A DNA stretch of 64,000 nucleotides from Dactylis glomerata (GCA_007115705.1 QXEO01002102.1:2746509-2810508), one strand, 5' to 3'; shown: positions 1 through 10,249, counted from the stretch's first letter. Numbers and translations are program-made. Notes: generated from the sequence alone by a model not told the origin.

Positions 1-2828
1 ACAGCGGGATGCGCAAGGCTTTCCTTTTTGGACGCATATTCTGGTTACAACCAGATCAAGTTGAAAAAAGAAGACAAAGAAAAGACAGCTTTCATCACAC
101 CATATGGGGTGTTTTGCTATCAAGTAATGCCTTTCGGCCTAAAAAATGCAGGAGCAACCTATCAACGGATGATGCAAAACTGCCTCGGGAGCCAAATAGG
201 ACGCAACATCCAAGTCTACATTGATGATGTAGTCATTACCACAAGAGAGGAGGAATCCCTAATCAGCGACTTGGCATAAACCTTCGACAACCTGAGCAGG
301 TACAAGCTTAAGCTTAACCCGACAAAGTGTTCCTTCGGTGTATCGGCAGGACAACTTTTAGGGTTCCTGGTGTCAGCACGAGGAATAGAGGCGAACCCAG
401 AGAAGATCCAAGCAATTCTCACAATGGGGAAACCCACGAAACTACACGACGTACAGAAACTCGCAGGATGCGTCGTGGCACTAAGTCGTTTCGTTGCTCG
501 ATTCGGAGAGAAGGCACTCCCTTTCTATGCACTTATGAAGAACTCAGATGATAAATTTGAATGGACAGAAGAAGCAGACGCAGCTTTTGCGCAGCTGAAA
601 AAAGTGCTCTCCATGCCACCAGTGCTGGTCGCACCAAAAGAAAAAGAGCCACTACTACTCTACATCGCCGCGACCCATCAGGTGGTGAGTACAGTATTAG
701 TAGTCGAAAATAGTGAAGAAGGAAAAGCCCACGGCGTACAGAGGCCGGTATATTTCATCAGTGAAGTACTCTCTCCGACAAAACAGAGGTACCCGCACTA
801 TCAAAAGCTTGCATACAGTGTCTTTACAACGGCACAAAAATTGCGACTGTACTTTGCGGTGCACCCAATTATAGTGGTCAATGAAGCACCACTATCGAAC
901 ATATTGAATAATCCTTCAGCAACAGGACGTGTCTCTTTGTGGGGAATCGAATTATCTCCCATGGACATCACGTATGAAAAAAGAAAGGCTATCAAGTCGC
1001 AAATCTTGCCAGATTTCACAGCAGAGTGGTTGGAGTTGCAGAGCACGGGACCACCAGATTTATCGAGTGTCTGGACAATGTACTTCGATGGTTCTAAGAG
1101 AGTCCAAGGCGCAGGCGCATGAGTAGTCTTCATATCGCCACACGGCGATAAATTGAAGTACATTTTAAGGATGAGTTTCCCGCAGGCCTCTAATAATGAA
1201 GCAGAATACGAGGCTTTACTGCATGGAATGAAGATGGCCAAGGCGTGTGGAGCAACTCGTCTAAAAATATTTGGAGATTCAAACCTTGTCGTCCAACAAG
1301 TTATGAACAGATGCGACACAATTAATGATAACATGATGGCTTACAAGAACTTATATCACTATCTCGAAGGAACATTCGATGGATGTGAAGTCTCGCACAT
1401 CAGCAGAAACAACAATGAAGAAGCCAACAATTTAGCAAATATCGGGTCACAGTGCCTGCCTGTGCCATCTGGAGTCTTCTGGGAAAAAATAGTGGAAAGA
1501 TCGATAAAAAGCGTCAAAAGTTCGACTACTGCAGCAGGCTCGGGGGCTGGTGCAAAAGTGACGAGAGTGCGCCAGAACCCGAAGAAATCCTGATGATAGA
1601 AGAAACCTGGATCCAGCCTTATCTTCCATACATGATAAATAAGAAATTACCAGAAGACGCAGTGGAAGCCAAGAGAATAACTCGACGATCAAAAGCATTT
1701 GTCGTGTTGCAGGGGAAATTATACAAAAAGAGCATAACTGGTGTTCTGCAGCGTTGCGTAATGCCTCAAGAAGGACAAGTAATATTAAAAGATATACACG
1801 CTGGAGTATGTGGCCCTCATGCTAGTAGCAGGGCAATCACGGGAAAAGCGTTCCGAGCAGGATTCTATTGGCTAACAGCCATGGAAGATGCGAAGGATAT
1901 AGTTAGAAAGTGTGAAGCCTGTCAAAGATTCGCCTCTCGACCACACGCGCCAGCACTAGAGTTACAGCCAATACCATTGTCCTGGCCCTTTGCACAATGG
2001 GGCCTCGATATGGTAGGAAAATTACATAAATCCTGGCCGGGAGGGCATGTCTACATGCTAGTGGCAGTCGACAAATTTACCAAGTGGGTGGAAGCGGCCC
2101 CGGTGACAACTCAAGACTCGACAACAACAATCAATTTCATTAAATCAATAGTGTTTCGCTTCGGTGTACCATATAGCATCATCACGGACAATGGGACAAA
2201 CTTCACTTCAAAGGAATTCAAAAGTTACTGCGAAGGTTTGGGAATCAAGCTCAAATTCGCATCTGTAGCACACCCGAAGACAAACGGGCAAGTCGAAAAA
2301 GCCAATGGCCTAATATGCAATGGGATAAAAAAGATGCTCTTAGCACCTCTCGAGAAAGCCAAGAGCGCTTGGGTAGATGAACTGCCCTCCGTTCTTTGGA
2401 GTTTAAGAACCACGCCTAACGCAGCTACTCAAGAAACTCCCTTCTTCCTGGTCCACGGCACAGAAGCCGTGCTCCCAGTCGATGTTACACACGAGGCTCC
2501 AAGAGTGACGGTATACAATGAAGTAACCTCAACAGAAGCATTACAAGACGACATCGATGCACTGGATGAAGCAAGAGATAAAGCACTGGAAAGAGCCATG
2601 CAGTATCAACAAAGCCTGCGGAACTACCATAGTAGTCGAGTTCGTCCGCGATCCTTTGTGGTGGGAGATTTAGTCTTGCGACTCAGGCAGGACAGCCACG
2701 GCAAGTTAGAGTCCCCTTGGGTGGGACCTTACATTGTCACAGAAGTAATACCAGGAGGAGCTTATCGACTACAAGACAAGAAGACAGGAAAGGACGAAAG
2801 CAACCCATGGAATGCGGAGCAACTATGA
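1..2828 (+). pseudogene. pol: Element A pol: RT, RNase H, second RNase H, integrase (broken)
   Basis: This is the polyprotein region that would copy and integrate element A. RT begins at the LDAYSGYNQ-type motif near 28 and has its YIDD active site at 217-228. A gypsy RNase H region follows to about 1000. A second RNase H-like domain spans about 1075-1450, with motifs YFDGS, NNEAEYEAL and IFGDSN. Integrase follows, with an HHCC zinc region (about 1795-1930) and catalytic Asp 2007-2009, Asp 2187-2189 and Glu 2295-2297, which gives D,D(35)E spacing. Defects: TAA at 277-279, TGA at 1120-1122 (the frame reads on unchanged after both), and a frame change between about 1450 and 1600. The last acidic position of the second RNase H reads EANNLAN where family members usually have an Asp. 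The frame ends at TGA 2826-2828, with no chromodomain. Confidence 0.85.
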
Positions 2829-3219
2829 CGTTTTTACGCATAGAGGAAATCTAGTGACGTTAGTAACTTCGAGTTAACCCTCTGAACCCAGAACATGAGG
2901 CCATACGTCAGGTTCCTTGGGTTGAACTCGACAAACTGTACAAATATTTTACTTCTCCACTCGGGGGCTTCAACCCTCGGGTCGTACGAAAGAAAATTTA
3001 ACACAATATGGAGATCTTTTATACTACTAGGTTGTGCAACAACCCAATATTCTTCAAGCAATATAATTGGTTCAAAAAGAACCTGGTAATATATATAAAA
3101 GCATGCCTCAGAACAACGATTTGTTCCCATGGTCTATTAAAAGCATCCAAACCAAGTACGATTATTACAGATAGCACGGCAACGAGGCAACTCGAAAATG
3201 AGATTACATAAAGAAGATT
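2829..3219. other. Element A spacer between pol and the antisense ORF
   Basis: This 391-bp stretch shows no convincing coding potential on either strand. It contains one TCGGGGGCTT block at 2961-2970, a motif that returns at 4021-4030 and 4127-4140 and in shorter form just before the 3' LTR. It would hold the 3' ends of both the sense pol transcript and the antisense transcript. I see no clear polyadenylation signal. Confidence 0.5.
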
Positions 3220-3792
3220 CTAATGGAAGTGTACTTCAGCTTCGTACTCCTTCTGGCATTGAGTAACGTCATATATCCTCACGTCAAACTTGGACGTGCC
3301 AACATGAAAGTCGAAGGTCATGAAGAAACCTCGCTGGATGTCGTGATCATCCACAAACTGAGACCAGCCGCCCTTGAAGTACTGTTCACCAGCGCCGTCA
3401 TACCAGACTTCCACTTCATAGGGAGTGCCTCCCCCAGAATGTTCACGCAGAATTGCTTCACGCAATTCACGCCCATCCATGAATTGGGTGAACTTTAGCG
3501 GCAACCGTTGAATTTCACGGCACTGCGCGCCGGCGATACAGAAAAATGAGTATATCTTTGGCTGAGGAGAAGAAGTGTTACCAGGAGGTGCGCTTGGGCC
3601 TAGGATAGCGCAAGGCACCTTTGGTTTATTCTTACTCCCGGCCGGACGGCCGGGACACCGTTTCATCGGAGCGGACGGTGAAGGTCCTGCAACAGCTAGT
3701 GCTGTCTTATTCTTGCTGCCACGAGGGCGGCCGCGACCCCGTGGCGCCGTCGGGGAGCCAAGGTTTAGACGAGACCCATCTGCGTTAGCCAT
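3220..3792 (-). CDS. Antisense AT-hook plus B3-like DNA-binding protein of element A
   Basis: This is a 190-codon ORF on the strand opposite pol. I chose the ATG at 3792-3790: it has G at +4, and a TATAAATA box lies about 95 bp upstream, so the in-frame ATG at 3879 would fall before any plausible transcription start. Two AT-hook-like cores with GRP lie at residues 21-23 and 48-50, each followed by a GSKNK tail. From about residue 80 to 176 the protein looks like a plant B3 domain: FFCI at its start, a block ending GWSQFVDDHDIQRG, then SKFDVRIYD and a CQKEY end. It has no signal peptide or membrane segment. Antisense ORFs at this place are known in Tat elements such as maize Grande (gene 23) and Retand. 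A nuclear DNA-binding role is inference. No internal stop is present although the sense pol is broken. Confidence 0.75.
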   Translation of the reverse strand: MANADGSRLNLGSPTAPRGRGRPRGSKNKTALAVAGPSPSAPMKRCPGRPAGSKNKPKVPCAILGPSAPPGNTSSPQPKIYSFFCIAGAQCREIQRLPLKFTQFMDGRELREAILREHSGGGTPYEVEVWYDGAGEQYFKGGWSQFVDDHDIQRGFFMTFDFHVGTSKFDVRIYDVTQCQKEYEAEVHFH

Positions 3793-3886
3793 GGAGACAA
3801 GTTGGTGGAAAAGAAACCCTAGATGAAGAAGAAGAAGCGGCAGAGGAGGAAATCTATTTAGGGTTTTTACCCTCGCCAAGGGTGCT

Positions 3887-3894
3887 TATTTATA
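3887..3894 (-). promoter_or_regulatory. TATA box for the antisense ORF
   Basis: The minus strand reads TATAAATA here, about 95 bp upstream of the chosen ATG (3792). A start about 30 bp downstream would give a leader of roughly 65 nt. The match to the plant TATA consensus is good, but activity is inferred. Confidence 0.55.
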
Positions 3895-4850
3895 AGCACA
3901 TAGTTACGGGCCTCCACGAAAACAAGGCCCATAAAATATTTGCAGGGGAGTTAAATTCTGCACATAAGCAGACGATAATAAAAAAGAATATCAAAGAGAA
4001 TACGACAAACCTCGCCTTGGGCTCGGGGGCTTATGACTTCAAGGGAAAAAAGAGAAGATAATGACTGTACTAACAAAAATTCATATCCTTTGAGCCTATA
4101 CCTGGGAAAAACTTTCTCGGCTATAGCCTCGGGGGCTACTCCCATCGGGAGCGCTGAGCGTGCACCCGATAGAAAACAGAGAAGCTGCAATGAAGATAAA
4201 GAAGCTATGACACAGTATGAGTCGCCATCATTTTGACAACAATGAAACTTTGACTACATAGTCGACGAAATACTCCCATCGGGAGATACTCATGAGAAGT
4301 CAATGTGAATTCAAATTTTTTTTGATATTGCATCAGTCAAAATTTGACTGCGACATGTGATTCTCGAGTTACGTTATCGCAACGAAACTTGAATGCCGTG
4401 ATTTATCATGAAGGTAAGACCCCGGGATCCATCCTGTGTGGCCTGGTATACGCACATGGATGCGCTCTGCTGGTATGTACCCGTGTCTACGACGCGAAGA
4501 TAATCCTAGTGGACGCACTGGGTACCCTGAGAATCACTGGGATTCATTCTTTGTAAGTCCTAAATGCGGCAAAAGAGTGGGTTTGACTGGTATCCCGAAT
4601 TCAAGTCCAAGGGGATTGAATTTGAAGTAGGTGGCAAGTATCTGTTCTGGCAGTTAACTGACCTCTTGATCCGCCAGAGTTGTCAAGCTTGTTCATGAAA
4701 ACCCCTTGCAAAATATTATCATGAAAATAAGTCGAAAGACCAAGTCGAAGATTTGAAGATATGAAGAAGTCGAAGAATTGATCAAGTCGAAGATTTAAAG
4801 ATTAGAGATTCAACCCGAATCTGCAATTCCGGTAGAATCTCAGGGGCTAC
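3895..4850 (+). other. Element A 3' non-coding region with polypurine-like blocks
   Basis: No supported gene. The motif CTCGGGGGCT occurs at 4020-4029 and 4128-4137, and a related AGGGGCTAC (4842-4850) sits directly before the 3' LTR, where the polypurine tract is expected. Two copies of the short palindrome CTCCCATCGGGAG occur, at about 4139 and 4272. Short ORFs here have no recognisable domains. Confidence 0.5.
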
Positions 4851-5185
4851 TGACAAGGGTATAGCTAATACAGCCTGCTAGTTGAGTACCCCTGAGGCCC
4901 GTTAAGCTAGGCCCAATTGTAATGATAGTCGAGATACATGTTCTTACCGTATGTCGATATTGCAATCTGTATCGGACCCTACCCGATCCTTGAGACCTGG
5001 CCACCTATATATAGGGGCCAGGAGGGGACGGTGTAGGGCAGATTGAAAGCAAGCCAGGTTCAACACCCAAGTTTACTTTCGATATACATCTATTTTGACT
5101 AACCTTACCTTCGAGTTCATCCGACGCCCTATCTCCCCGATCCTAAGTCCTTCATCTAGGACATTTGTCGAGTTAACCCTCGTCA
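4851..5185 (+). repeat. Element A 3' LTR (335 bp)
   Basis: It starts TGACAAGG and ends CCTCGTCA, an imperfect terminal inverted repeat (7 of 8) with the canonical TG and CA ends. A polypurine-like AGGGGCTAC precedes it, and a TATATATAG box lies at 5006-5014. Only one LTR is in the window, so the ends rest on these signals and on the exact return of element B sequence after 5185. Confidence 0.75.
5006..5014 (+). promoter_or_regulatory. TATA box in the element A LTR
   Basis: TATATATAG lies 155 bp into the LTR, followed by a purine-rich stretch. This is the expected place for the U3 promoter that drives the genomic RNA from the 5' LTR copy. In this 3' LTR copy it could read out into element B. 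Confidence 0.55.
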
Positions 5186-5668
5186 CCAGTAGATTCCCTT
5201 GAGGCCCTGCTGCAAACAGGCTGGTAGGACAGAAGATGTCGTGCAATTTTCTCATTGCGAGCACGTACGACTATATACGGAACAAATGCCTATGGTTGTT
5301 TAGTACTAGGATGCTTTATCATTATTTATCTGCAATAGCCCATGTCTCACTGATTTCATGAATTATCTTATCCATGCAACGCCCGTACATCTATCCCTAT
5401 GTCTACAGTATTTAATCCTACTGTTTACTATTGCTACTATTACCGTCTTTACTTTATTATTGTTGCTACTATTTTACTACTATCATCACTATAAAACTGT
5501 TGCTACTGATAAACCGCTGCGAGCAAGTCTGTTTCCAGGTGCAGCTGAATTGACAACTCATCTATTAAGGCTTATAAATATTATTTGGCTCCCCTTGTGT
5601 CAAATCAATAAATTTGGGTTTTACTTCCCTCGAAGACTGTTGTGATCCCCTATACTTGTGGGTCATCA
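5186..5668 (+). repeat. Element B 5' LTR, 3' portion
   Basis: This segment matches 34945-35424 of the element D LTR almost base for base and ends in ATCA, the inverse of the TGAT LTR start. About 915 bp of LTR are missing on the left, cut off by element A. The AT-rich part around 5400-5510 consists of runs such as TACTATT and TTATTATTG. A 95-codon ORF here is not supported as a gene. Confidence 0.8.
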
Positions 5669-5679
5669 AGACTATTTTC

Positions 5680-5697
5680 TAGCGCCATTGTCGGGGA
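5680..5697 (+). other. Degraded primer binding site of element B
   Basis: It lies 12 bp after the LTR end and reads TAGCGCCATTGTCGGGGA. The element D counterpart (35436-35453) is TGGCGCCGTTGCCGGGGA, complementary to the 3' end of plant tRNA-Asp, the primer known for Athila elements. Three substitutions in B fit an old copy. Confidence 0.7.
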
Positions 5698-5756
5698 GCA
5701 TAGCTTTATTTGTAAGTTCACTTGGGATTCATATTGTTCGCTGCAATCTGTTCATC

Positions 5757-8395
5757 ATGGGTAAACCTCGTGATGGAAAGTTTCCTATATTGCCATCCAC
5801 TACAAGAAGAGGTATGACTCTGAACACCTCTGTTGCTCTTGATTCGCCATCTGTTATGAGTAAGTTTCTTACACCACCGCATGCACATGCTACTTCTTCT
5901 GCTGAGTTTGAAAATGCTACTGATAGTTTTGATGATGCTTCTACTGTGCTTGATGAGAGTGGTTCGTTAGTTTCCTTTTTAGATGCTACAATTGCTAGGA
6001 CTAAGCAATTGGGGAACACTACTGTCATGCCTGCTAGTTCACCTGAGTCTAGGGAATGCCCTAGTGACAATCTTGATGATGCTTATGTTGAGTTAGATGA
6101 TGATTTTATTCATGAATCTCATACTACTAGTGATGCTGATGCTATTCGAGATCTTTATGCAAGATGTGTTGTTAGATACAAGTTATCTCCTGATGCTAAG
6201 TTTGCTGCTTCTCCGATACATATTAGTGATAAGAACTATGATTTCTCTTTGGATTTATCTTACATATCTATTGTTGAGAAAGAACCCTTTTGTGGTACTG
6301 AAACTAAGAGTGCTATGGAGAACATGAATGAGCTTTCTTCTTTGAGTAATTTGTTTTTTGATGATACTAAGCTGCGTATGTACTTTGTTGCTAAGATTTT
6401 TCCTTTTTCATTGAAAGGTGCAGCTAAAGCTTGGTTTAATAATTTGTCTCCTGGATCTATTGATAGTCCTATTGCTTTGGTTAACACTTTCTTTCAGGAA
6501 TATTTTCCTGCTAGTGCTCAACATGCTGCTTTGCAGAAAATCTTTGACTTTGAGCAGGTAAAAGGAGAGAAACTGCCAGAATCATGGGGAAGGTTTTGCT
6601 CTTTAATTAGAGTACTGCCTGGAGAGCCATTACCTAAAAATGAACTCCTTGATATATTTATAATGGACTAACTATTGAATCTAAGACATATTTGGATAGT
6701 TGTGCTGGTGGTGTTTTCAGGAAAAAGACTCCAGCTGAAGATGAAGAATTAATGGCTAAAATAAGCCGGAATTATGATGATTGGACTATGGCTGAGTCAA
6801 CGCCAGCGCCAACACCAACACCAGCACCAATGCCAGCGCCAACACCAAAGAAGAGAGGGATGATTGAATTAAATGATGAAATAATGAGAGAATCCAAGAA
6901 ATCTCTTAAGGAGAAGGGTATTCAATCTGAAGATGTGAAGAATCTACCACCTATAGAAGAACTATGTAAGCCAATCCCTCGCTCATCTAATATTGAGGTA
7001 CACTCTCTCCAACGCTTTGATAATAGAGATATTCCTTATTCTAAACCTCCTGATCAATGCTTAGATGAGTTTGATAATTTTATTGTTAAGCAAGATAATT
7101 TTAAGAAGAGAGTGCAGAATCATTTGTTGGAAAAGTCTAGAGCTATTAACAAGTTGTAGGATATTGTGGAGAGAACCTCCAATGATGTGAAGATGCTTGT
7201 TAAACATTTTCAAATGGCTCAGACTCAAATTGATCAGCTTACTAAGGTGCAAAAAGACTTGCTAGTTAATGCCGCCAGAGAAAAACAAGCGTGTGAAATA
7301 CGCACTAGAGGTGGTGCTACTAATCAAGATCCCTTATATCCTGAAGGGCATCCTAAGAGGATCGAGCAAGATTCTCAACGTGCTATAAGTGCTGGTAATC
7401 CTTGCAAGAAGAAGAAGAAGCACAAAACAGGGTCAGAATCTTCTGAAACAGGTAAGGATCCTAATAGTGTTTCTATTTCTGATGCTAAAACCGAAAGTGG
7501 TAATGCTTCTGATAAAGAAGAAGTTGAAGAGGAACCAGAAAAGCTTGCTAAGAATGCAAAGTACACTAAGGAAGACTTCATTGCCAACAAGCATGGTAAT
7601 GAGAGAGAACCTTGGGTGCAGAAACCAATGCCTTTTCCTGGTAAGAAACACAAATCTAAGGAAGAAGAACACTACAACAGGTTTTGTGAATGGATGAGAC
7701 CTTTATTTTTGCAAATTCCTTTGACTGATGCTATTAAAATGCCTCCTTATTCAAAGTATATGAAAGATATTGTTACTAACAAAAGGAAGATTCCTAGTGA
7801 GGAAATTGCCACTTTACTTGCTAATTACTCTTTTGATGGTAAAGTTCCAGAAAAGCTTGGAGATCCAGGTATACCAACTATTCCTTGCTCTATTAAAAAT
7901 AACTATGTTAGAACTGCTTTATGTGATTTGGGAGCTAGAGTTAGTGTGGTGCCTTTTTTCTCTATAAGAGACTCGATCTAGAAAAGTTGATATCGACTGA
8001 TATATCTTTGCAAATGGCTGATAAGTCTACTACTATTCCTATTGGTATATGTGAGAATGTTTCTGTTCAAGTTGCTAATAATTGTTTGATATTAACTGAC
8101 TTTGTTGTGTTAGAAATGCCCGAAGATGATAATATGTCTATTATTCTTGGGAGACCTTTTCTAAACACTGCAGATGCTGTTACTGATTGCAACCAAGGTA
8201 AAGTAACTTTTAATGTCAATGATTAAGAGCACACGGTCTATTTTCCCAAGAAGATTGATAGAAAATGCTCTAAATTCAATCAAGAATATTGAGACCATCA
8301 GAGTTGGTCAAATTATTTGTTCAGAGCCAAAGCCCAAAGAAGTATATCAAATTGTAATGATTGGGACTATGCCTATCAAGGTTGAGGTAACATAA
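5757..8395 (+). pseudogene. gag-pro: Element B gag-protease (broken)
   Basis: Gag would package the element RNA, and the protease would mature Gag. The start ATG at 5757 is shared with element D (35513). The retrotransposon Gag core lies at about 6390-6690 (FPFSLKGAAKAW region), followed by a low-complexity Ala-Pro-Thr stretch near 6800-6850 and a Lys/Glu-rich linker. A retropepsin-like domain covers about 7900-8230, with ALCDLGAR as the active-site variant and ILGRPFL as the second conserved motif. Compared with D, B has a 2-bp loss near 6660, a nonsense codon at 7157-7159, a 1-bp loss near 7955, a nonsense codon at 8224-8226 and a 2-bp loss near 8265. No zinc knuckle is seen. No RT follows. 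Confidence 0.8.
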
Positions 8396-9217
8396 TCATT
8401 TAGAGAAATGCAAAGTTTTGCTTCATAGAAAAGTGGTTTGGCAACAAGACTTGATCAACCTTGTTAACAAAGCAGTTTTCAAATGAACAAAACTATGTTT
8501 TCACTGCATTCACTCTTATTTCTACCTTGTTCATTTTTGTTTCCGCTGTTTAGTTTCATATTAGAATATTTTAGAGCTGCTTTAAGGTTGGGTTGGATTT
8601 GCTTTCTATCGTTCCATCTTCGTTTTCCCGAGTTTTATTCTCTTATCATTTTTCTGAAAAATCCTCAAAAATAAAGTTTCTCGAAAAATTCCAGAAAAAT
8701 CTTTTTAAATTTTTATGTCAAAAATGGGGCAGAGTGGCACCTGGGAGACCTCAGGGGGACCCACCATGCCAGCTCACCACCAGGGGGCGCGGCCCAAGCC
8801 TAGCCGCGCCGTGACATGGTGAGGGGCCCCTGGCCCTCCACTTACCTCTCCACCCTCACTTCCTTCTCTCTCCCGAAATATCTCCACACTTTAGCTCAAA
8901 CCCGTGTTCTTGCTGCTCTTCATTTCGATTTTTCGATCTCCTTGCTCAGCACATCTTTGCTGCTGAGATTTGGAGCATTTGTTCTTCGGTATGTGACTCC
9001 TTCGATTGTCCAAGTAGAATTTTGTTTAGTGGAGTATTTCTTGAGTATTTTAGCTCTATAGGTGGCAGGTGAAATGAGTTTGCATGCTTATTATATTGCT
9101 TAGAAATGTTATTTTGATGCATGTTTGCCCTCTAGTAACTCCCTATAGTAGTTTCCTACATTTGTTTGTCCCAAAATCAATTTTTATGAGGTTTGTCAAA
9201 AATTTCAGAAAAGGGAA
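8396..9217 (+). other. Element B spacer: GC palindrome and possible leader intron
   Basis: This stretch separates the protease from ORF2. An AT-rich part is followed by a GC-rich block (about 8740-8840) that resembles the GC-rich part of this family's LTRs, then by a pyrimidine-rich stretch. A possible 140-bp intron runs 9069-9208, with donor GCAG|GTGAAATG and acceptor AAATTTCAG. The same length and borders occur in D (38841-38980). It would place the ORF2 start nine bases after the acceptor. Splicing is inferred. Confidence 0.5.
8786..8810 (+). repeat. GC-rich inverted repeat upstream of ORF2
   Basis: Perfect 8-bp arms GGCGCGGC (8786-8793) and GCCGCGCC (8803-8810) are separated by nine bases. 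Element D has the same structure with 9-bp arms (38554-38562 and 38572-38580). Similar palindromes lie in the LTRs of B, D, F and I. Confidence 0.65.
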
Positions 9218-10249
9218 ATGGAGAACTACACCTATGGAGAAGTCTTTGAAAGAGAAGCACCAAGGTCATCAAGGCCTTCAAAATCCACTTCTCAATATAG
9301 GACATCCTACAATGAAGATCTTATGTCACCGAACATTGATGATGAGGGGGATGATGGAGATGCGCATCCATCCACTTTCCCTTGTGCTAACTTTTTGAGT
9401 GATGGAGGGATTCTTGAGGATTTCTTACTCCTTGTTAACAGGGTTGGATTGACTACATACATGACGAATGAGAGTAATCAATATGCTTTGCTCACGAAGA
9501 TTTTCGTTGAAAGCTTTAAATTCACTAACTCTCATGTCAAGCCTTCCATTGCATTTAAGATTTATGATAAGTCTATCACCATGTCTTTGGAGAAGTTTTG
9601 TGGTATTCCAGGTATTCCCATGTTTGGGACAGCCAAGAAGATTCTGCACCAACCCAGTGATTTGTTGGAGCTCTACCGAGGATTAACTAATCATGATGAC
9701 CGCATAGCACAGCGTGGCAAGATAAGAAACATTCAACTCCCAGCTATTAGATATTTTACTTACTATCTTGCCACTAGTATTCTTGGTAGGGGGAACACTA
9801 GCAATATCTCTAACTATCATTTAGCTTTTCTAGCTAGTGCGCTTGATGTTAGCAAAAAGTATAACCTCAGTGCTCTTATTGCTCGTCGCCTAGCCACTAG
9901 GGGACCTATTTATGGAGGCATTATTGCTGTGCGCATTGTTGCTGCTTTAGGACTTTCTATTGCTCCTAATGATATATTGTTGGTTCCACAGAGGCTTGAT
10001 CTTGCTGCCATGAAGCTCCATCACTTTGTTACTACTAACTCATGTGCAGGGAAATTAGTTTATAGAATGTTATTCACTGATGGAGGAGAAAGGGAAGTTC
10101 CCTTGCCACAGCCCAGTTTGTTCAGTATTCACAAGAGGCCATGGTCGCGCTTGAAGGAGGAGTTGGACGAGCAGCTTGGGTTGCTCGGCTTCCACGTACA
10201 ACATGGCGATGTGGACCAGGAGGAAGAGGAGGCGCCGGCTGATCACTAG
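9218..10249 (+). CDS. Element B ORF2: Athila-type accessory protein, C-terminus probably lost
   Basis: This is an open 343-codon frame starting MENYTYGEVFE. The body (residues about 60-290) resembles the conserved accessory or env-like protein that follows pol in Athila-clade elements. I know no proven function for it. It has no signal peptide and no clear transmembrane helix; the most hydrophobic stretch is IYGGIIAVRIVAALGLSIAP. The end is acidic (DQEEEEAPADH). The element D copy reads through Tyr where B has TAG (10247-10249) and continues about 35 codons to ...WPSWD, so the B stop is probably a nonsense mutation. The reading frame is otherwise intact, unlike B's gag. The start follows the possible splice acceptor at 9208. 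Confidence 0.65.
   Translation: MENYTYGEVFEREAPRSSRPSKSTSQYRTSYNEDLMSPNIDDEGDDGDAHPSTFPCANFLSDGGILEDFLLLVNRVGLTTYMTNESNQYALLTKIFVESFKFTNSHVKPSIAFKIYDKSITMSLEKFCGIPGIPMFGTAKKILHQPSDLLELYRGLTNHDDRIAQRGKIRNIQLPAIRYFTYYLATSILGRGNTSNISNYHLAFLASALDVSKKYNLSALIARRLATRGPIYGGIIAVRIVAALGLSIAPNDILLVPQRLDLAAMKLHHFVTTNSCAGKLVYRMLFTDGGEREVPLPQPSLFSIHKRPWSRLKEELDEQLGLLGFHVQHGDVDQEEEEAPADH

Larger units (their letters stand above)
1..5185 (+). mobile_element. Element A: Tat-type Ty3/gypsy retrotransposon, 3' part
   Basis: The window opens inside the reverse transcriptase of a gypsy element. It continues through RNase H, a second RNase H-like domain, integrase, a non-coding stretch that holds an antisense ORF (3220-3792), and a short 3' LTR (4851-5185). 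The RT-RH-second RH-integrase order and an antisense ORF between pol and the 3' LTR are known for the Tat lineage (for example Grande and Retand). The element ends at 5185 and the next bases (from CCAGT, 5186) are mid-LTR sequence of element B, matched by the uninterrupted copy around 34945, so A was inserted into B's 5' LTR. The 5' half, gag and protease lie left of the window. Two in-frame stops and a frameshift in pol show that the copy is dead. Confidence 0.85.

Noticed and set aside
8771..8790. CCACCAGGGGGCGC resembles the vertebrate CTCF site
   Set aside because: Plants have no CTCF; the motif is part of a GC-rich palindrome that recurs in the LTRs.
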